This document shows positions 1 through 9,693 of a stretch of DNA of 64,000 nt, piece by piece. The notes beneath the pieces are model-generated. The model saw nothing but the letters and a program-made list of their open reading frames with translations, made no database searches and was not told the DNA's origin. A program made the position numbers and the translations under genes. The stretch covers positions 991,420 to 1,055,419 of the forward strand of contig JAFDVK010000012.1 of assembly GCA_018269005.1 (NCBI GenBank), given 5' to 3'. The stretch's first letter is position 1. The number at the start of each line of letters is the position of its first letter. The stretch comes from Acidobacteriota bacterium (GTDB lineage: Bacteria; Acidobacteriota; Blastocatellia; Pyrinomonadales; Pyrinomonadaceae).

Positions 1-2
1 TT

Positions 3-1352
3 TACGATTCCCATGTTCCCCTGCCGGATTCTTGGCAGGAAGAAGATAATACCTTGACTATAGGATTAATTGAGAACGACGTCGAAGCCCTCGTTTCCGA
101 CGCCGGTTTTTCTACAGCAACAATTAGTAATATTCCGCCGGTCGCGGTGAACGTTCCGCAGACGTTGCTCGAGACCGCACGCTGGCTTGGCGGAGTGGAC
201 GCATTCGCTTCGGCCGGCGGCCGGCCGTTCGCTGACCAGCGCACCGGAACCGCCGACCCGAATCTTCGTCGGGAATTGCGCATATTGCAGATGGCCCTTC
301 GGCGATGTGCTCATTATCTGTTCACGGTACTCGTTGATGAAAGTGTAAAGGGTGATCCGTCGAGCGAATTGTTCGGGATCGCCGGATCAAGTCTTCCCGG
401 CCTCTCGCGGGCGATCCGCCGAGAACTTTTCCAACTTGATGCCGCACTTCGCGGCGACACGATCACCGCGTCCGAGTTTCGGTTCATTGCGGACGAGCTG
501 CTTATGAAGTTGCGGGCGGAACCCGCGTACGTCGGACTTGTTTCGCTCGTCGATCGCGAGACGGCAGAGAACCTTCCGCGGACGGTAGCGGCATTTATCG
601 AAGGGCGTGAGCCTTCGCCGATCCTCGATACGATCTCGCTTTTCGGCAGGATCTTGGCCGTGCTGGACCTTGTCGGCGGAATGCTTGAGAAAGATGAGCC
701 CCTTAAGCCGGCGGTCGTGCTCTTTAGTAAGGTGCACGCGATGACCGGCGACCTGATTGAGCGGCTCAACCGCCGAGTACAGAGGCTTGGAGAAGCCGGA
801 GGCGCGGTCACAGATTCGCTTGACGGTGCATCTTATACGGCCGCCGTAGAGCTTAAGAAGGCCGTTTCTCAGGAACTTCTAGGAATAATGGCCACGCGTT
901 CGGCTATCGGTGTTTATGCCCGGACAGAGGCCGCGTATGCACAGCTTAGCGAGAGTTTTCAACAGATCGTAACTGTGCTTTCCCGCGAACTTGACGACAC
1001 GGTCGATCCGAATCAGATGTTCCCGAATTTTGCCGCAAAGCTCGAATATTCGAAGCGTTTGCGCCAAGAGCTGCACTCCATGGCAAAACTCTCGCGTGCC
1101 GCAGAAGAGAATTGCGACAAGGCGGCGACGGACTCTCTAAATGCAAAGCTGAAAGAATTTTCTGCGAGCTCGATCCGGTTTCTTTTTTATAAGGATATCG
1201 AGACCTTCGAACGTTTTGTCGAAGAGATACGCGTCACGCGCCAAACGAAAGATCTCGTTCCGATCATTCACCGCTTTGGTGCCTACCTTGAGACACTCTT
1301 TGCGCAGGTGAGTATGCGTTCGGTGCTCGAGGGCCATCCGTTCGAACCGTAA
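3..1352 (+). CDS. Unrecognised helical protein, 5' end outside the window
   Basis: The reading frame is open from the left edge (it reads YDSHVPLPDSWQEEDN before the first possible start, a TTG at 54) and ends with TAA at 1350-1352. The true start is therefore probably upstream and the gene is annotated as partial. About 450 residues are visible. They are rich in Leu, Ala, Glu and Arg, with long amphipathic stretches, no obvious signal peptide, no membrane segment and no catalytic motif that I recognise. It converges on the ABC permease gene with only 8 bases between the stops. Composition and codon use match the neighbours. I assign no function. That it is a real gene is well supported by length and base composition; the start is not. 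Confidence 0.7.
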   Translation, partial: YDSHVPLPDSWQEEDNTLTIGLIENDVEALVSDAGFSTATISNIPPVAVNVPQTLLETARWLGGVDAFASAGGRPFADQRTGTADPNLRRELRILQMALRRCAHYLFTVLVDESVKGDPSSELFGIAGSSLPGLSRAIRRELFQLDAALRGDTITASEFRFIADELLMKLRAEPAYVGLVSLVDRETAENLPRTVAAFIEGREPSPILDTISLFGRILAVLDLVGGMLEKDEPLKPAVVLFSKVHAMTGDLIERLNRRVQRLGEAGGAVTDSLDGASYTAAVELKKAVSQELLGIMATRSAIGVYARTEAAYAQLSESFQQIVTVLSRELDDTVDPNQMFPNFAAKLEYSKRLRQELHSMAKLSRAAEENCDKAATDSLNAKLKEFSASSIRFLFYKDIETFERFVEEIRVTRQTKDLVPIIHRFGAYLETLFAQVSMRSVLEGHPFEP

Positions 1353-1360
1353 TCCGTCCA

Positions 1361-3880
1361 TCATTGCGAGCGCAAAGTGGCAAGCGGCTGTTTGAACAGC
1401 ACATCAAAGCTTGCCGCGACTCCGACCACGCTCACAAGGCAAACGGTCGCAACGATACCTTCCGCAAAGACGAGCCAGTCAAAACGCCACCCAATGTCCA
1501 TCAGATAGCGGCAGACGGCCCACGACATCAAAGACGCGAACACGGCACCGAGAAAGCCTGCGAGAGAGCCGACAAGGGCGTACTCAGCAACCAGCATCAT
1601 CGCCAATTGCTTGCGGTTCGCTCCCAACGCCTTGAGGATCGAGTGCTCATAGACGCGCTGCGATTTCGTAAGGGCTATCGATCCGACCAGGATCAGCACG
1701 CCGGCTAGGATAACGAACCCGCCGACCACCGAGATAGCAAGGACAAAATTCGCGATCATTTTCCTGACCGCTTCGAGCACATCGTCCACGTCGATTATCT
1801 GCACATTCGGAAAGGCATCGAGAGCCGACCGCTGGAGCCTTTGCCTGAGGATGGACGGCGTGTGCTTCAAGATGCTTGCAGCAAACGTCTGCGGTGCGGT
1901 CTCGAGCGTTCCGGGGCGAAAGACAAATACGAATGCGGTTCGTGCCTGTTTGACGTCAACATCGCGGATATTCGCAACTCTCGCGGTTATCGGCCTGCCG
2001 GAGATCTCGAACGTGATCGAATCGCCCGGCAAGACCTTCAAACGCTTCGCCATATTCTGTTCGACCGACACTTGAGGTTCACCGCTTCGTTCCGGCCACC
2101 ATTTGCCGTCTATGACCTTCTCGTTCGGGTCGAGTTCCTGCCGTGAGGTGACGGCGAACTCGCGGCCGATCTGTCCGGATTGGCGCCGTATTTCCCGATC
2201 GCTCCAATCGATCGGTTCGCCGTTCATATAGGCAAGCCTTGCACGCGTAACGGCAATGATCTCCGGGGCTTCGGATGTTTGTGTTTTGATCATTTCCGCG
2301 AGTCCGTCAATCTGGCTCCGCTGGATGTCAACAAAGAACAAACTCGGAAGCTTCGTGCGTTCCGAAAGATCGAACTCGTGGAGCAGGTTTCCCGCGATCA
2401 TCTGAACGCCAAGGACGACAAAGGCACCGAGACCGACCGTAAGAAGCACGACGCGCGTCTGATTGCCGGGACGATAGAGCGAGTTAATGGCTTGCCGGAA
2501 AGAAAACGACGTCCTTTGCCGAAGCTTCCTCAAAAAGTACGTGAATATTCCGGCCGCCGAATAGAGGATCGCGGCCGATACGGCCAATCCGACTAGGAAG
2601 TACGCACCGACCTTGAATGAGCCTGCCTGCCAAACCGCGAGCCCAAGCAGGCCGAGAAGCATTACCAACGCGATCGCCCATCTCGAGCGGTCAAGACGAT
2701 CGACGCTTTGATTGTTCGCGTCGTGGAGAAGAACTCTCGGCCGTATCGTTCGGATCTGAACGAGCGGCAATGCAGAGAAAAGCAGCGAGATCGCGACTCC
2801 AAGGAAAATGCCCTGCAGAGCGGCGTCCAACGGCACGCTGAAAGACATCTTTGCCGGAAGGCTTTCCGAGAATGCCGATCTGATCGCGAGCAGGGCGATC
2901 TGCCCAAGAAGAATGCCGAAGATGCTGCCGATCGTTCCGAGAACGAGGATCTGCAGGAGATAGATGCCGGTCACGCGTTTGCCGGACGCTCCCAAGCACT
3001 TTAGGATCGCGATCGTCTTGCGTTTCTGCTCGACGAACGCCCGTGCGACATTCCAAACGCCGATGCCGCCGAGCACAAGGATCAAAAGGCCCGTCAGAGC
3101 GAGATAGTCTTCCATCCTCGTGAACTGCTCGCCAAGGTTCTCCTGTTGTTCACGATAGCTTGTTACGGTTACGGCGTCCCCCGCGAGAGCCTCTCGAAGG
3201 GCAGTGACAAGCGGTGTCGGATCGTCGGTGGTGCGGATCAAAAAGTGCCGGCGGACGCGAGCTGTCTGCGCGAGGCCGGAAGCGTCAAAAGCCGCCTTGC
3301 TGACATAGACGCGGCCCGCGAACTGCATTCCGCCCGAGCCGCCCGGTTCATCGGCGAAGATGCCGGTGATCTTGAATTCGTTATTGCCGATCTTGATCTT
3401 TTCGCCGACGTGAACGCCTAGATCCTCAGCGGTCAATTGCGAGATGACCGCCCCATTGTTTTCAAGAAGCGACTGATCGAATCCGGTGCCGTCCGCGAGC
3501 TTAAAATCGCCTACAAGAGGAAAGCCTGCGGCGACGCCTCGAAGGTCAACGAACTTTACGGCCTGTTTCGACGAATCCGATGGCCGTGCCATCACTGAAG
3601 CCGTAACGGTCTCGCTGCGGCCGTCAACAATGCCGGAAGCGTTCAGTGCAGACTCGATCTTTTGCACGACGCTTGGCGACAGCTCGTTCGTGGAAGAGAT
3701 GTCAATGTCCGCCGTGAGAAGTGCTCGAACGTCCGTTGCAACGACGGCCTTTAGATTCTTAATGAGCGAACGAAGGGCGACGACCGACCCGACGCCGATC
3801 GCTATCGCAAGAAATGACACAAGAAGCCGCCGGGACGACGAAGGAAGCTCGCGGGCTGTCAGCGTAAAGACAAAACTCAT
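1361..3880 (-). CDS. ybbP: ABC transporter permease, YbbP type (FtsX/MacB-like)
   Basis: Large permease of about 839 residues with an N-terminal membrane helix, a periplasmic MacB-type core domain (roughly residues 40-240), an FtsX three-helix unit (about 265-390), a second helix pair, a second periplasmic domain and a C-terminal FtsX unit. This two-FtsX layout is that of the permease encoded with YbbA in the tesA-ybbAP locus of many bacteria, and the same neighbours are present here. A longer start at 3895 is possible. I prefer the ATG at 3880 because it overlaps the ybbA stop as ATGA, which suggests translational coupling, and has GAGAAAG a few bases upstream. The partner ATPase is the adjacent gene; the natural substrate of this exporter family is not settled. 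Confidence 0.9.
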   Translation of the reverse strand: MSFVFTLTARELPSSSRRLLVSFLAIAIGVGSVVALRSLIKNLKAVVATDVRALLTADIDISSTNELSPSVVQKIESALNASGIVDGRSETVTASVMARPSDSSKQAVKFVDLRGVAAGFPLVGDFKLADGTGFDQSLLENNGAVISQLTAEDLGVHVGEKIKIGNNEFKITGIFADEPGGSGGMQFAGRVYVSKAAFDASGLAQTARVRRHFLIRTTDDPTPLVTALREALAGDAVTVTSYREQQENLGEQFTRMEDYLALTGLLILVLGGIGVWNVARAFVEQKRKTIAILKCLGASGKRVTGIYLLQILVLGTIGSIFGILLGQIALLAIRSAFSESLPAKMSFSVPLDAALQGIFLGVAISLLFSALPLVQIRTIRPRVLLHDANNQSVDRLDRSRWAIALVMLLGLLGLAVWQAGSFKVGAYFLVGLAVSAAILYSAAGIFTYFLRKLRQRTSFSFRQAINSLYRPGNQTRVVLLTVGLGAFVVLGVQMIAGNLLHEFDLSERTKLPSLFFVDIQRSQIDGLAEMIKTQTSEAPEIIAVTRARLAYMNGEPIDWSDREIRRQSGQIGREFAVTSRQELDPNEKVIDGKWWPERSGEPQVSVEQNMAKRLKVLPGDSITFEISGRPITARVANIRDVDVKQARTAFVFVFRPGTLETAPQTFAASILKHTPSILRQRLQRSALDAFPNVQIIDVDDVLEAVRKMIANFVLAISVVGGFVILAGVLILVGSIALTKSQRVYEHSILKALGANRKQLAMMLVAEYALVGSLAGFLGAVFASLMSWAVCRYLMDIGWRFDWLVFAEGIVATVCLVSVVGVAASFDVLFKQPLATLRSQ

Positions 3881-4551
3881 TCGCTTTCTCGCCATTCAAT
3901 AACCTTGCCATCTGAGAGGACGATCCTGCGGTCGGCTCGCGCGGCGAGATGATCGTCGTGCGTGACCAGCACGAGAGTTACAGCGTTCTTCTCATGCAGC
4001 CCGACCATGAGCTCGAAGATATGCGTTCCATTCTTTGAGTCAAGGTTGCCCGTGGGTTCATCCGCGAGCAGTATCTTCGGCGAATTCGCGAACGCACGCG
4101 CGATCGCGACACGCTGCTGTTCGCCGCCCGAAAGCTCGTGCGGATAGTGATGTCCGCGATTGCCGAGATCGACACTTTCAAGGAGCATTTCCCCGCGCGT
4201 TCGAGGATCCGGATGACCGGCGATCTCCATCGGGATAAGGATGTTCTCGAGGGCGGTCAGGCTCGGGATCAAATGGAATGATTGAAAGACAAAGCCGATC
4301 TTCTCGCTGCGTATCGCGGCAAGGCGTTCTTCGTTCGCCGTCGATAGGTTCTCGCCATCGACTGTGATCTCACCGCTCGTCGCCGCATCAAGGCCTGCGA
4401 TCAAGCCGAGTAGCGTCGATTTTCCGCTACCCGAAGCACCGGTTATCGCAACGAACTCACCTTCTGCGATGTCGATCGATACTTTATCGAGGATCGTCAG
4501 ATCCGCCGCACCTGACGGGACTATTTTTGAGACGTTTGAGAGAGTTATCAT
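3877..4551 (-). CDS. ybbA: ABC transporter ATP-binding protein, YbbA/LolD type
   Basis: A 224-residue nucleotide-binding subunit with all expected motifs: Walker [10 protein letters not shown] at residues 38-46, Q-loop Gln90, signature LSGGEQQR at 140-147, Walker B ILLADEP at 160-166 and switch His198. The phrase [12 protein letters not shown] and the GNLDS D-loop are typical of the MacB/LolD/YbbA group, which powers mechanotransmission through FtsX-type permeases rather than ordinary import. It is transcribed ahead of ybbP with an ATGA overlap and is divergent from the tesA-like gene 95 bases away, the classic ybbA/tesA arrangement. The start ATG at 4551 gives the normal family length. Confidence 0.95.
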   Translation of the reverse strand: MITLSNVSKIVPSGAADLTILDKVSIDIAEGEFVAITGASGSGKSTLLGLIAGLDAATSGEITVDGENLSTANEERLAAIRSEKIGFVFQSFHLIPSLTALENILIPMEIAGHPDPRTRGEMLLESVDLGNRGHHYPHELSGGEQQRVAIARAFANSPKILLADEPTGNLDSKNGTHIFELMVGLHEKNAVTLVLVTHDDHLAARADRRIVLSDGKVIEWRESE

Positions 4552-4645
4552 TCAGATCTTAGACCGATGTCTGCTGCCCGTTCCATCTTAGCTTGCACAT
4601 TTTCGGGCAACAAGTTCCAATTAGAAAGGCTCCGAAGTTAATACG

Positions 4646-5353
4646 ATGATGAGAACGTTCTTGATCCGGATATCTGCGGCGGCGATCTTCCTCGCTGCGA
4701 TCTCGCTCCAATTCGGGTGCGGTCCGCGGCACGATGTTTCCTCGGCCGACGACCGGTTGAACAAGCCGCTCGCGATGCCGCCGACGGACAAGGATCGGCC
4801 GAAGATCATCGCTTTCGGCGACAGCCTGACGGCCGGTTTCGGCCTGACCGAGCAGGAATCCTATCCGAATTTGCTTCAGGGAATGCTGCAAAAGGACGGC
4901 TTCGATCATGAGGTCGTGAACGCCGGCGTTTCGGGTGACACGAGCCTCGGCGGACTCGAACGCATCGATTGGGTGCTCGACGCTCCGAATGTTCACATCC
5001 TGATCCTCGAACTCGGCGCCAACGACCTTCTCCGCGGCGGCCCGCCGGAAAAGATGAGGCAGAACCTTGAAACGATCATTCAAAAGGCAAAGGCGAAGAA
5101 CGTTCGGGTGCTGCTCTGCGGAATGATCGCTCCGCCGACGATGGGAAAGGACTATCAGCATGACTTCAACGCCGTCTTTCCCGACCTTGCCGCAAAGTAT
5201 AAGCTCCAGTATCTGCCGTTTCTCCTTGAGAACGTTGCCCTGAAAAAAGAACTCAATCAGGCAGACGGCATCCATCCGAACGCCGAGGGCGAAAAGATAA
5301 TGACCGCCAACGTTTATGCCGCCCTGAAGCCGATGCTTGAACGTCGGCAGTGA
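4646..5353 (+). CDS. tesA: GDSL-type arylesterase/lysophospholipase L1-like hydrolase (TesA family)
   Basis: A 235-residue exported SGNH hydrolase. The N-terminus (MMRTFLIRISAAAIFLAAIS) is a signal sequence ending near Cys25 in FGC; this is a weak lipobox, so either a lipoprotein or a cleaved periplasmic enzyme is possible. Block I is FGDSLTAGFG with nucleophile Ser60; the oxyanion residues are Gly99/Asn126 (GAND at 124-127) and the Asp-His pair is D207/H210 in DGIHPN. E. coli TesA of this family hydrolyses acyl-CoA, aryl esters and lysophospholipids in the periplasm. It is divergent from ybbA-ybbP, matching the conserved genomic pairing of TesA with the YbbAP exporter. The ATG at 4646 could also be read as the second Met (4649). 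Confidence 0.92.
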   Translation: MMRTFLIRISAAAIFLAAISLQFGCGPRHDVSSADDRLNKPLAMPPTDKDRPKIIAFGDSLTAGFGLTEQESYPNLLQGMLQKDGFDHEVVNAGVSGDTSLGGLERIDWVLDAPNVHILILELGANDLLRGGPPEKMRQNLETIIQKAKAKNVRVLLCGMIAPPTMGKDYQHDFNAVFPDLAAKYKLQYLPFLLENVALKKELNQADGIHPNAEGEKIMTANVYAALKPMLERRQ

Positions 5354-5715
5354 GCAATGCGCGACGGAACGCGGACGCCCTCGTCCGCATCTTGGCAGAA
5401 GCCCGCACGTTACCAATTGCGTAACGCGCAACACAACAGTCAGAACCGCCTGCGTGAGCGGGCGGTCAGTTGCCGCAAGCCGTGAACAGTTAGCCCGTTG
5501 CAGAAGCCTGCACGAAGTAAGGGCACCTGTCCCGAAAGTAAGCAAGTTGAAAATGCCATTCATCATTGACGACCCAATATCGACCTAAATAGGCGATGCA
5601 ACACGCATTGCATCGACAAATACGAGTATATCACACTTGTCAAGCCCTAAATTTACGCCAAAGTAGCTGCCGCCTTTTGGGTCTGATAAACTACGGCATT
5701 CGCTTGGGTTCTTGA
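5354..5715. repeat. Gene-free spacer holding dispersed palindromic repeats
   Basis: There is no convincing gene in this spacer. It begins, 18 bases after the tesA stop, with a perfect hairpin at 5371-5388 (GCGGACG, 4-base loop, CGTCCGC) lacking a T-run. It then carries a GCAGAAGCCCGCACGTTA block at 5395-5412, a palindrome at 5446-5465 (CCGCCTGC, loop GTGA, GCGGGCGG) and a second, diverged GCAGAAGCCTGCACG block at about 5500-5514. The same elements recur near 54955 and as a tandem pair at 62190-62335, so this is a dispersed REP-like family. The final 100 bases before 5716 are more A+T rich and probably contain the promoter of the permease gene, but I see no clear -35/-10 pair. Confidence 0.7.
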
Positions 5716-6819
5716 ATGAATAGTCTTGTTTTTTCAAATATGCTGCATCGGCCGGCGCGTACGGCGGTGAGCATCATCGGCATCGGGGTCGGCATTTTGC
5801 TGATCGTTTTCACCGTAGGACTGGCTAACGGCAGTCTGCGCGAACGTGCGAAACGCGAAGCGAATATCGGTGCGGAGATAATGGTGCGGCCATCGGGCAG
5901 TATGGGTTGGAGCGGTTCCGAAACGCCGCGTCTTTCTGTCACTCTCGCGGACGAGATCGAAAAAATGGACGGTGTTGACCGCGCTATCCCCATCATTCAA
6001 ACGAGCGTCTCCGCAAAGGATTCCAATACGGGCAGCCGCATCATTGAGGGCGTCGATCTTGATAGCTACTCTCAGGTTTCCGGCCTTACGATCGTCAAAG
6101 GGCGAGCCTTCACACCCGGCACCGACGAGGCCGTTTGCGACGCGGCATTCTACGCTCAAAAGAATCTAACGATCGGCGGGACGGTCGAACTCTTCAACCG
6201 GCCTTTCACGCTCGTCGGGATCTACGAGCCGAGCATCGGAGCGCGAATGAAGATCCCTCTCGGGACGATGCAGAAGCAGCTTGACGGCGAAGGACGGGCC
6301 ACGGCTCTGCTCGTAAAACTCAAGCCGGGCCAGAGCGTCGATGTGGTCGGCGAGAGACTAGACAGGGAACTTCCGAACACGCAGATACTGCTGACACGCG
6401 ACATCGAAGAACTCTATATGCAGGGCATCCCGGCCCTCAACGTCTTCTTGAACGTCGTGATCGGGATCGCGGGCTTTATCTCTGCCCTAATTATTCTGTT
6501 GACGATGTACACGACGGTTAGCGAGCGCACGCGTCAGATCGGCGTTCTGAAATCCCTGGGAATGTCGAATTTTACGATCGGTTGGACGATCGTGCAGGAA
6601 GCTCTTCTGATCGCCCTTGGCGGAATAATCTTCGGCGTGGTCTCCACGATCATTCTGAGCATCGCCCTTGCAAAATGGACGACTCTGACGGTCCAGGTCG
6701 ATCCAAAGGTCGTTGGAGGCATCTTGATCGTCGGGCTTTTGAGCAGCCTCGTTGGTGCCCTTTATCCGGGCTTGAAAGCTGCCCGCCTTGATGCCGTGGA
6801 AGCTTTGAGCTTCGAATAA
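5716..6819 (+). CDS. MacB/FtsX-family ABC transporter permease, unpaired
   Basis: A 367-residue permease with one N-terminal membrane helix (about residues 14-36, beginning RTAVSIIGIGVGILLIV), a periplasmic MacB-core domain (about 40-235) and a C-terminal FtsX unit of three helices. The unit includes the cytoplasmic coupling segment ERTRQIGVLKSLGMSN, which contacts the ATPase in this family. It ends in the usual KAARLDAVEAL tail. No ATP-binding gene follows. The nearest one, YbbA, is 1.2 kb upstream on the other strand and already has a permease, so this subunit either borrows that ATPase or has a partner elsewhere. It ends one base from the convergent glucose-6-phosphate isomerase gene. Confidence 0.88.
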   Translation: MNSLVFSNMLHRPARTAVSIIGIGVGILLIVFTVGLANGSLRERAKREANIGAEIMVRPSGSMGWSGSETPRLSVTLADEIEKMDGVDRAIPIIQTSVSAKDSNTGSRIIEGVDLDSYSQVSGLTIVKGRAFTPGTDEAVCDAAFYAQKNLTIGGTVELFNRPFTLVGIYEPSIGARMKIPLGTMQKQLDGEGRATALLVKLKPGQSVDVVGERLDRELPNTQILLTRDIEELYMQGIPALNVFLNVVIGIAGFISALIILLTMYTTVSERTRQIGVLKSLGMSNFTIGWTIVQEALLIALGGIIFGVVSTIILSIALAKWTTLTVQVDPKVVGGILIVGLLSSLVGALYPGLKAARLDAVEALSFE

Positions 6820-6820
6820 A

Positions 6821-8512
6821 CTAACCGATCATCGAGAGAAGCCTCTCGAGGCTCTTCTCGATGTCAGCAGACAAGTGCACACGCAAGACGCGTCTGCCGC
6901 GGTCGGCAAGAACTTGATAATCGCCGCGGGCCTGAGCATCTTTTACAACTCCGAAAGTATATTTTTGCCCCGGGACCGCGATATCAGATGCGTCATCTGC
7001 CGTGATCTGCAGAAACACGCCGTTGCCGCCGCCGCCTTTGTAGGCTTGGCCGGTCGAGTGCAGAAATCGGGGCCCGAAGCCCAGACAGGTCGCTGCATGC
7101 GTGCTTCGAAGTATCTTTTCTCGGATCGCCTGAAGTCGGTCCTCATTCTCAGAGCTCATTTCAATGAACGCGAGCAATGCGAAATAGTCGCCGCTCCCGA
7201 TCGTGTCAAAGTGTGCCGCTAAGAGCGACTCGGCGTTTCTTTCCGTCACGGCCGCAGTAAGTTTTGCCGCATAGTCGGGCGGAGCAAAAAGCTCAAATCC
7301 ATCGCCCTTGAAAAATGGGGTTTCGTCAGGCAGCTTTCCTTCTGTTTCGTACTCATCTGTCAGCTTTCGCGCCTCGACCTTGGCGGATTCGACGTCGGGC
7401 TGGTTGAACGGGTTTATGCCCATTATCGAACCGGCAACGGCGGTCGCGAATTCCCAGCGGAAGAATTCCTGACCGAGCATATCTGCACTGTCGATCCCGA
7501 TGCGGATCGACGGATGGCCAAAGGTCGAGAATTCATTGTACTGAGCGTCGAGATTCGCATCATCGTTCGGGCCGATGAAGGCGAAAACGCGGTCGCTGCC
7601 ATAGACGGACACATCCTCGAGCGGTTCGCGATCGACGGGAATTATGGCGACGCCGTGCTTACCCGTGGATTCGGCGATGAGCTGTTCGAGCCAGGCGCCG
7701 AGGTCGTAGAATTCCGCCGAGGGAATAAGAGTGATCTTGTCGCGGCCATTTTTTTGACATACGCCAAGAAGCACGCCGAGCTCGGCTCCCGGATTTTCTT
7801 CGACCTTCTCGGCACGGCACGCCTGCGTCATCGTTTCGCTGTGCGTGAGAAAGCCTGCAACATCGATGCCCATGCTCGCCGCCGCCGTCATTCCGAATGC
7901 CGAAAGTGCAGAGAAACGGCCGCCGATCGAGGGCTTTCCGCTGAAGATATGGCGGAATGAGTCGTCTTTGGCGATCTTCTCAAGTTTCGAACCGGGATCT
8001 GTGATCGCAACGAATTGTTTGCCCGCATTCTCGCGGCCTTTTCGGCTCGCGACGATGTCAAAAAAGTATTGGAGAAAGCAGTTCGGTTCGAGCGTCGAAC
8101 CCGATTTGCTCGCGACGATAAAAAGCGTGTTGTCGATGTCGATCATCGCCTCGACCGCCTTTATTCTCGCCGGCACGGTCGAATCGAGAATGTGGAAATT
8201 CTCCTTGCCGAACGTGATGCCGAGGACTTCGGGGCAGAGCGACGAACCGCCCATTCCCATCAAGAGAATGTCCTTGAATCCCGCGGCTTCGATGTCCGCG
8301 TGAAAGGCCTTGTACTGCGACGCACGGGCAAGCTCTTCACCCGCGATATCGAGCCAGCCGAGCCAGTCGGCCTCGTCCTCGTTTTGCCAGACGGTCGCAT
8401 CTTTCTGCCAGATGCGTTTGATCTTGCCCTCAGTGTTCCAGTTAGCGGTCTCATTTTCGATCTGCTCGCGCAAATCATCGGGAAAGGAAGTTTTTATTGT
8501 ATTAAGTGTCAT
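6821..8512 (-). CDS. pgi: Glucose-6-phosphate isomerase (stand-alone form of the transaldolase-fused type)
   Basis: A 563-residue enzyme interconverting glucose 6-phosphate and fructose 6-phosphate. Sugar-isomerase motifs are clear: MGMGGSSLCPEV (phosphosugar loop), IVASKSGSTLEPN, the signature GGRFSALSAFGM, and a C-terminal LGFGPRFLHSTGQAYKGG segment. The sequence most resembles the isomerase half of bifunctional transaldolase/PGI proteins, but no transaldolase domain is present here. A GTG at 8521 is possible. The ATG at 8512 is preferred because AAGGTGA lies at a good distance upstream and it starts 5 bases after the ino1 stop. Co-transcription with inositol-phosphate synthase makes sense, since both enzymes consume glucose 6-phosphate. 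Confidence 0.93.
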   Translation of the reverse strand: MTLNTIKTSFPDDLREQIENETANWNTEGKIKRIWQKDATVWQNEDEADWLGWLDIAGEELARASQYKAFHADIEAAGFKDILLMGMGGSSLCPEVLGITFGKENFHILDSTVPARIKAVEAMIDIDNTLFIVASKSGSTLEPNCFLQYFFDIVASRKGRENAGKQFVAITDPGSKLEKIAKDDSFRHIFSGKPSIGGRFSALSAFGMTAAASMGIDVAGFLTHSETMTQACRAEKVEENPGAELGVLLGVCQKNGRDKITLIPSAEFYDLGAWLEQLIAESTGKHGVAIIPVDREPLEDVSVYGSDRVFAFIGPNDDANLDAQYNEFSTFGHPSIRIGIDSADMLGQEFFRWEFATAVAGSIMGINPFNQPDVESAKVEARKLTDEYETEGKLPDETPFFKGDGFELFAPPDYAAKLTAAVTERNAESLLAAHFDTIGSGDYFALLAFIEMSSENEDRLQAIREKILRSTHAATCLGFGPRFLHSTGQAYKGGGGNGVFLQITADDASDIAVPGQKYTFGVVKDAQARGDYQVLADRGRRVLRVHLSADIEKSLERLLSMIG

Positions 8513-8517
8513 TGAAA

Positions 8518-9684
8518 TCACCTTCGATCAAGCCAATCGAGCAGCATCTTTTCCTGTGTGTGAAAGGCGTGCTCTGGACGCGAGTCTCGCGTCATCGGCA
8601 GTTTGAAAAATACTGAAAGCTGTTCCTGGATGCCGAATTCTGCGCGTTCGCGTGCGAGGTCGAGGCAGCGTGCGATCTCGATCGCAAGCGGCGCCGCGAG
8701 GATCGAATCGCGGCAAAGGAAGTTCACTTTGATCTGCATTCGCTGTCCGAGAAAGCCGCTAATGTCGATGTTGTCCCACGCCTCTTTGTTGTCGCCGCGG
8801 GGCCGATAATATCGAATATCGACGAGATGATCCTCGACCTCGTAGCCGAGCATATCGTCGAGCACGCTGGATTTTGTGCGGATCTTGGAGGCGAGCGATT
8901 CGTCGTTCGAGAGTGCAAGACCGTCGCGGTTTCCGAGGATATTGGTCGAATACCAGCCGTCTATGTGCAGAGCTCGCGAACGAAGGGCCGGTGCAAGCAC
9001 CGTCTTGATGAACGTCTGCCCGGTCTTGCCGTCTTTGCCGGCGAGCGGAACCTTGTTCTTCTCGGCAAATTCGACCAACGCCGGTATATCTGCCGACAGC
9101 GACGGCGTGAAGTTCGCATAAGGGACGCCTTCCGCGATCGCGGCGTAAGCGTAGAGCATCGCGGGCGAGATCTCGGGAGCGTTCTCGTCAATGGCCTTCT
9201 CAAACGCCACGAGAGATGCGAACTTTACATTGTCTGCCTCAGTAAGAGCTTCGGTCGATGCGAGATTTACTACACAGACCGCGTCGCATTGGGCTCGAAA
9301 CTCGCGAATGTCCGCACGAACCTGCTCGACCGCATCGCGGAGTTTTCCGAGCGATATGACGTTTGTTCCCGCGATATTCGAGAGAAAGCGTGTGTCGGCG
9401 AGCGCCGGCCACGGACGCTTTTCGCCGAGGGCAGTTTGGACAGCGGCGAACTGTTTCAGGCTGAGAACCTCGTGGTTCTCGGCGGCCGTCGCGAGATCGT
9501 TCTCAAAAAGATCCCAGCCCGCGAACTCGATATCCGTGTAATCTGCAAGTTCGGCAAACCCGGCAAGCGGCAATCCCGTCGTATCGATGGCATTCTGACG
9601 TAACAACTCGACACCTGCTGCCATTGTTGTCCCAACCGCCCCGCCGATTCCGACGACAGCGATGCCAAGTTTCCGTTTCGCCAT
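8518..9684 (-). CDS. ino1: Inositol-3-phosphate synthase (Ino1)
   Basis: A 388-residue NAD-dependent enzyme turning glucose 6-phosphate into 1D-myo-inositol 3-phosphate, the committed step to inositol. The N-terminal Rossmann motif VVGIGGAVGTT follows directly after MAKRKLGIA. Further family marks are the NLASTE segment, the active-site stretch VPLAGKDGKTGQTFIKT, SRALHIDGWYSTNILGNRDG and IKVNFLCRDSILAAPLA. It is of the short bacterial/archaeal type. The frame is open to 9759, but the ATG at 9684 gives the family start and the upstream stretch looks like leader DNA. It is followed immediately by pgi. The product could feed inositol phospholipids or a compatible solute; nothing in the window decides this. 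Confidence 0.93.
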   Translation of the reverse strand: MAKRKLGIAVVGIGGAVGTTMAAGVELLRQNAIDTTGLPLAGFAELADYTDIEFAGWDLFENDLATAAENHEVLSLKQFAAVQTALGEKRPWPALADTRFLSNIAGTNVISLGKLRDAVEQVRADIREFRAQCDAVCVVNLASTEALTEADNVKFASLVAFEKAIDENAPEISPAMLYAYAAIAEGVPYANFTPSLSADIPALVEFAEKNKVPLAGKDGKTGQTFIKTVLAPALRSRALHIDGWYSTNILGNRDGLALSNDESLASKIRTKSSVLDDMLGYEVEDHLVDIRYYRPRGDNKEAWDNIDISGFLGQRMQIKVNFLCRDSILAAPLAIEIARCLDLARERAEFGIQEQLSVFFKLPMTRDSRPEHAFHTQEKMLLDWLDRR

Positions 9685-9693
9685 AAGTTCTAG

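Noticed and set aside
4559..5566. 335-codon open frame on the minus strand across tesA
   Set aside because: It is antisense to a gene with a complete GDSL catalytic set, has no family resemblance, and its end overlaps the ybbA start region and dispersed repeats.
8827..9603. 258-codon plus-strand frame over ino1
   Set aside because: Antisense to the complete Ino1 motif set; composition typical of a shadow frame.
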